From JBGPGW01 sp046349515 (GTDB lineage Bacteria; Pseudomonadota; Alphaproteobacteria; CADEGL01), in assembly GCA_046349515.1 (NCBI GenBank), contig JAXMCE010000027.1, forward strand, positions 1-15,467: a stretch of DNA of 15,467 nucleotides. The letters run 5' to 3'. Each line of letters opens with the position of its first letter. The stretch's first letter is position 1. The notes beneath the pieces were generated by a model, which was not told the origin of the DNA, ran no database searches, and saw only the letters and a list, made by a program, of their open reading frames with translations. This document shows positions 14,299 through 15,467 of this stretch, piece by piece. The position numbers were made by a program, and so were the translations under genes.

Positions 14299-15009
14299 GT
14301 GACCGGCCGTCTCAAGGACCGAATCGCCGTCATCACGGGGGCCTCGCGCGGGCTTGGCGCCGCGATCGCCCGGCGCTTTGCCGCGGAGGGCGCCCACCTC
14401 GTTCTCGTCGCGCGCACGACCGGCGGGCTCGAAGAGGTCGACGACGCCGTGCGCGCGGCCGGCGCGAGCGCGACCTTGGTACCCTTGGACATCGCGGACT
14501 ATCCGGCGCTCGACAGGCTCGGCGCCTCGCTGTTCGAGCGCTATGGCCGCGTCGACGTCCTGGTCGGCGCCGCCGCGAGCTTGGGCACGCTCACCCCCAT
14601 CGGCCATCTCGACCCGCCTGTCTGGGAGCGGACGATCGCCGTCAACGCGACGGCCCATTGGCGGCTGCTGCGGAGCCTCGATCCGCTCCTGCGGGCCTCC
14701 GGTTCGGGGCGCGCGATCTTCGTGACGGACGCGGTCGCGCGCGAGGCGCGCGCCTATTGGAGCGCCTATGCCGTGAGCAAGTCGGCGCTCGAGACGATGG
14801 TGAGGCTCTACGCCAACGAGATGGCGCGCACGCCCGTCCGCGTCAATCTGGTCGATCCGGGACCCCTGCGCACGAAGCTTCGCGCCGAGGCCTTTCCCGG
14901 CGAGAATCCGGCGGAGGTGCCGGCTCCTGAATCCGTGACCGACATCTTCGTCGCCCTGGCCGAGGCCTCCTCCACGCGCCACGGCGAGTTGATCCGGGTG
15001 AATGCGTGA
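14299..15009 (+). CDS. YciK-like short-chain dehydrogenase/reductase with altered active site
   Basis: A 236-residue classical-size SDR with a Rossmann fold. Seen: TGASRGLG (about 12-19), VLVARTTGGLEE, DVLVGAAASLG in place of the usual NAG motif, VNATAHWRLLRSLDP with the conserved Asn, and Tyr157-x3-Lys161 (YAVSK). The flanking pattern RAYWSAYAVSK and PGPLRT ... AFPGENP recalls the YciK group. Odd: the residue 13 before the catalytic Tyr, normally Ser, is Asp144, and NAG is AAA. It may have altered or lost catalysis; its substrate is unknown. The GTG at 14299 has TGAGG 8 bases upstream and places the Rossmann start at the right distance; no ATG start exists in frame after purF ends. It lies 53 bp after purF, probably in the same operon. 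Confidence 0.88.
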   Translation: MTGRLKDRIAVITGASRGLGAAIARRFAAEGAHLVLVARTTGGLEEVDDAVRAAGASATLVPLDIADYPALDRLGASLFERYGRVDVLVGAAASLGTLTPIGHLDPPVWERTIAVNATAHWRLLRSLDPLLRASGSGRAIFVTDAVAREARAYWSAYAVSKSALETMVRLYANEMARTPVRVNLVDPGPLRTKLRAEAFPGENPAEVPAPESVTDIFVALAEASSTRHGELIRVNA

Positions 15010-15018
15010 GGTCGCACC

Positions 15019-15467
15019 ATGATGAAGCTCTACGTCGCTGAACGGTCGGGAAACAGCCACAAGGTCCAACTGTTCCTCTCGATTCTGGGCCTCGCCTACG
15101 AGACGATCGAGCTCACCTATGACGAGACGTCGCTCAAATCGTCCATGTTCCTTACGAGGAATCCGCGCGGACAAGTCCCCTTCCTCGACGTCGAAGGACA
15201 GGGCATCTGGGATTCCCAAGCCATCCTCGTCTATCTCGCGCGCGCCCATGGCGGCGAGCGGTGGCTGCCCCTCGACCCGTTCGGCATGGCCGAGGTCATG
15301 CAGTGGCTCGCCCTCTCGGAGAACGAGCTGCTCTTCGGCTTGGCGCAGCTGCGCATCATGCGCCGGTATCGCAAGGGCAACGAGCCGCTGGTGCTGACCC
15401 AAATGGAGCGCGCGATCGGCTACGCGCAACGCGGCCTTCGCGTGATGGAAGGCCGGCTCGCCCAGCA
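15019..15467 (+). CDS. Glutathione S-transferase family protein, C-terminus cut by window edge
   Basis: 149 complete codons of a GST-like protein; the rest lies beyond the window. Seen: an N-terminal thioredoxin-like domain starting MMKLYVAERSGNSHKVQLFL, the cis-proline/glutathione region NPRGQVPFLDV (about 48-58), DSQAILVYLA (about 65-74), the typical GSH gamma-glutamyl site, and the beginning of the helical C-domain (MQWLALSENELLFGLAQ). ATG at 15019 has GAGG 7 bases upstream; an adjacent ATG at 15022 is the alternative. It begins 9 bp after the SDR stop and is probably co-transcribed. The substrate cannot be read from the sequence. Confidence 0.9.
   Translation, partial: MMKLYVAERSGNSHKVQLFLSILGLAYETIELTYDETSLKSSMFLTRNPRGQVPFLDVEGQGIWDSQAILVYLARAHGGERWLPLDPFGMAEVMQWLALSENELLFGLAQLRIMRRYRKGNEPLVLTQMERAIGYAQRGLRVMEGRLAQ

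Noticed and set aside
1..15467. Mobile element, CRISPR, toxin-antitoxin or defence system
   Set aside because: No transposase, integrase, terminal repeats, regular spacer array or defence-type domains were found; the gene content is housekeeping with uniform composition.

Overview
This GC-rich window encodes a dense run of housekeeping genes and looks like an ordinary alphaproteobacterial chromosome, most plausibly a member of or near the Rhodospirillales. That placement rests on gene order (fabD/fabG divergent from rpsF-rpsR-DUF2232-rplI, then dnaB-alr, a mlaE/mlaF pair, radA-cvpA-purF and an SDR gene) and on protein style. It is an inference, not a database result. I see no rRNA, tRNA, CRISPR array, insertion sequence, phage gene or sign of recent transfer.

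Layout. (1) 1-1596, minus strand: fabG (3' end cut by the window edge) and complete fabD, the fatty-acid synthesis genes. (2) 1597-1840: a divergent control region with a good sigma-70-type promoter facing each way and, before rpsF, a folded RNA element that fits the S6:S18 autoregulatory leader. (3) 1841-4244, plus strand: rpsF, rpsR, a DUF2232 membrane protein and rplI. All three ribosomal proteins carry unusual low-complexity tails. (4) 4318-5544: a cyclopropane-fatty-acid synthase family methyltransferase. (5) 5545-5732: a non-coding gap with weak promoter-like and hairpin elements. (6) 5733-10749: dnaB, alr, mlaE-type permease, mlaF-type ATPase and a divergent isoaspartate-methyltransferase-like protein, joined by a 7-bp gap and then by stop/start overlaps (GTGA, TGATG, TTGA). 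(7) 10763-14245: radA, cvpA, purF. (8) 14299-15467: a YciK-like short-chain dehydrogenase and the first 149 codons of a glutathione S-transferase.

How the genes relate: the window couples envelope lipid supply (FabD, FabG, Cfa, MlaEF), cell-wall D-alanine (Alr), translation (S6, S18, L9), replication and recombination (DnaB, RadA) and the committed step of purine synthesis (PurF). Tight spacing suggests long co-transcribed units from the rpsF promoter and from a less clear promoter ahead of dnaB.

Nothing here is a clearly new defence or mobile system. The observations most worth a second look are the leader RNA, the matching Arg/Gly- and Gly-rich tails on the S6/S18 partners, FabG with Asp in place of the catalytic-tetrad Asn, an SDR lacking the catalytic Ser and the NAG motif, the divergent methyltransferase with an inferred TTG start, and the DUF2232 membrane protein embedded in a ribosomal operon.
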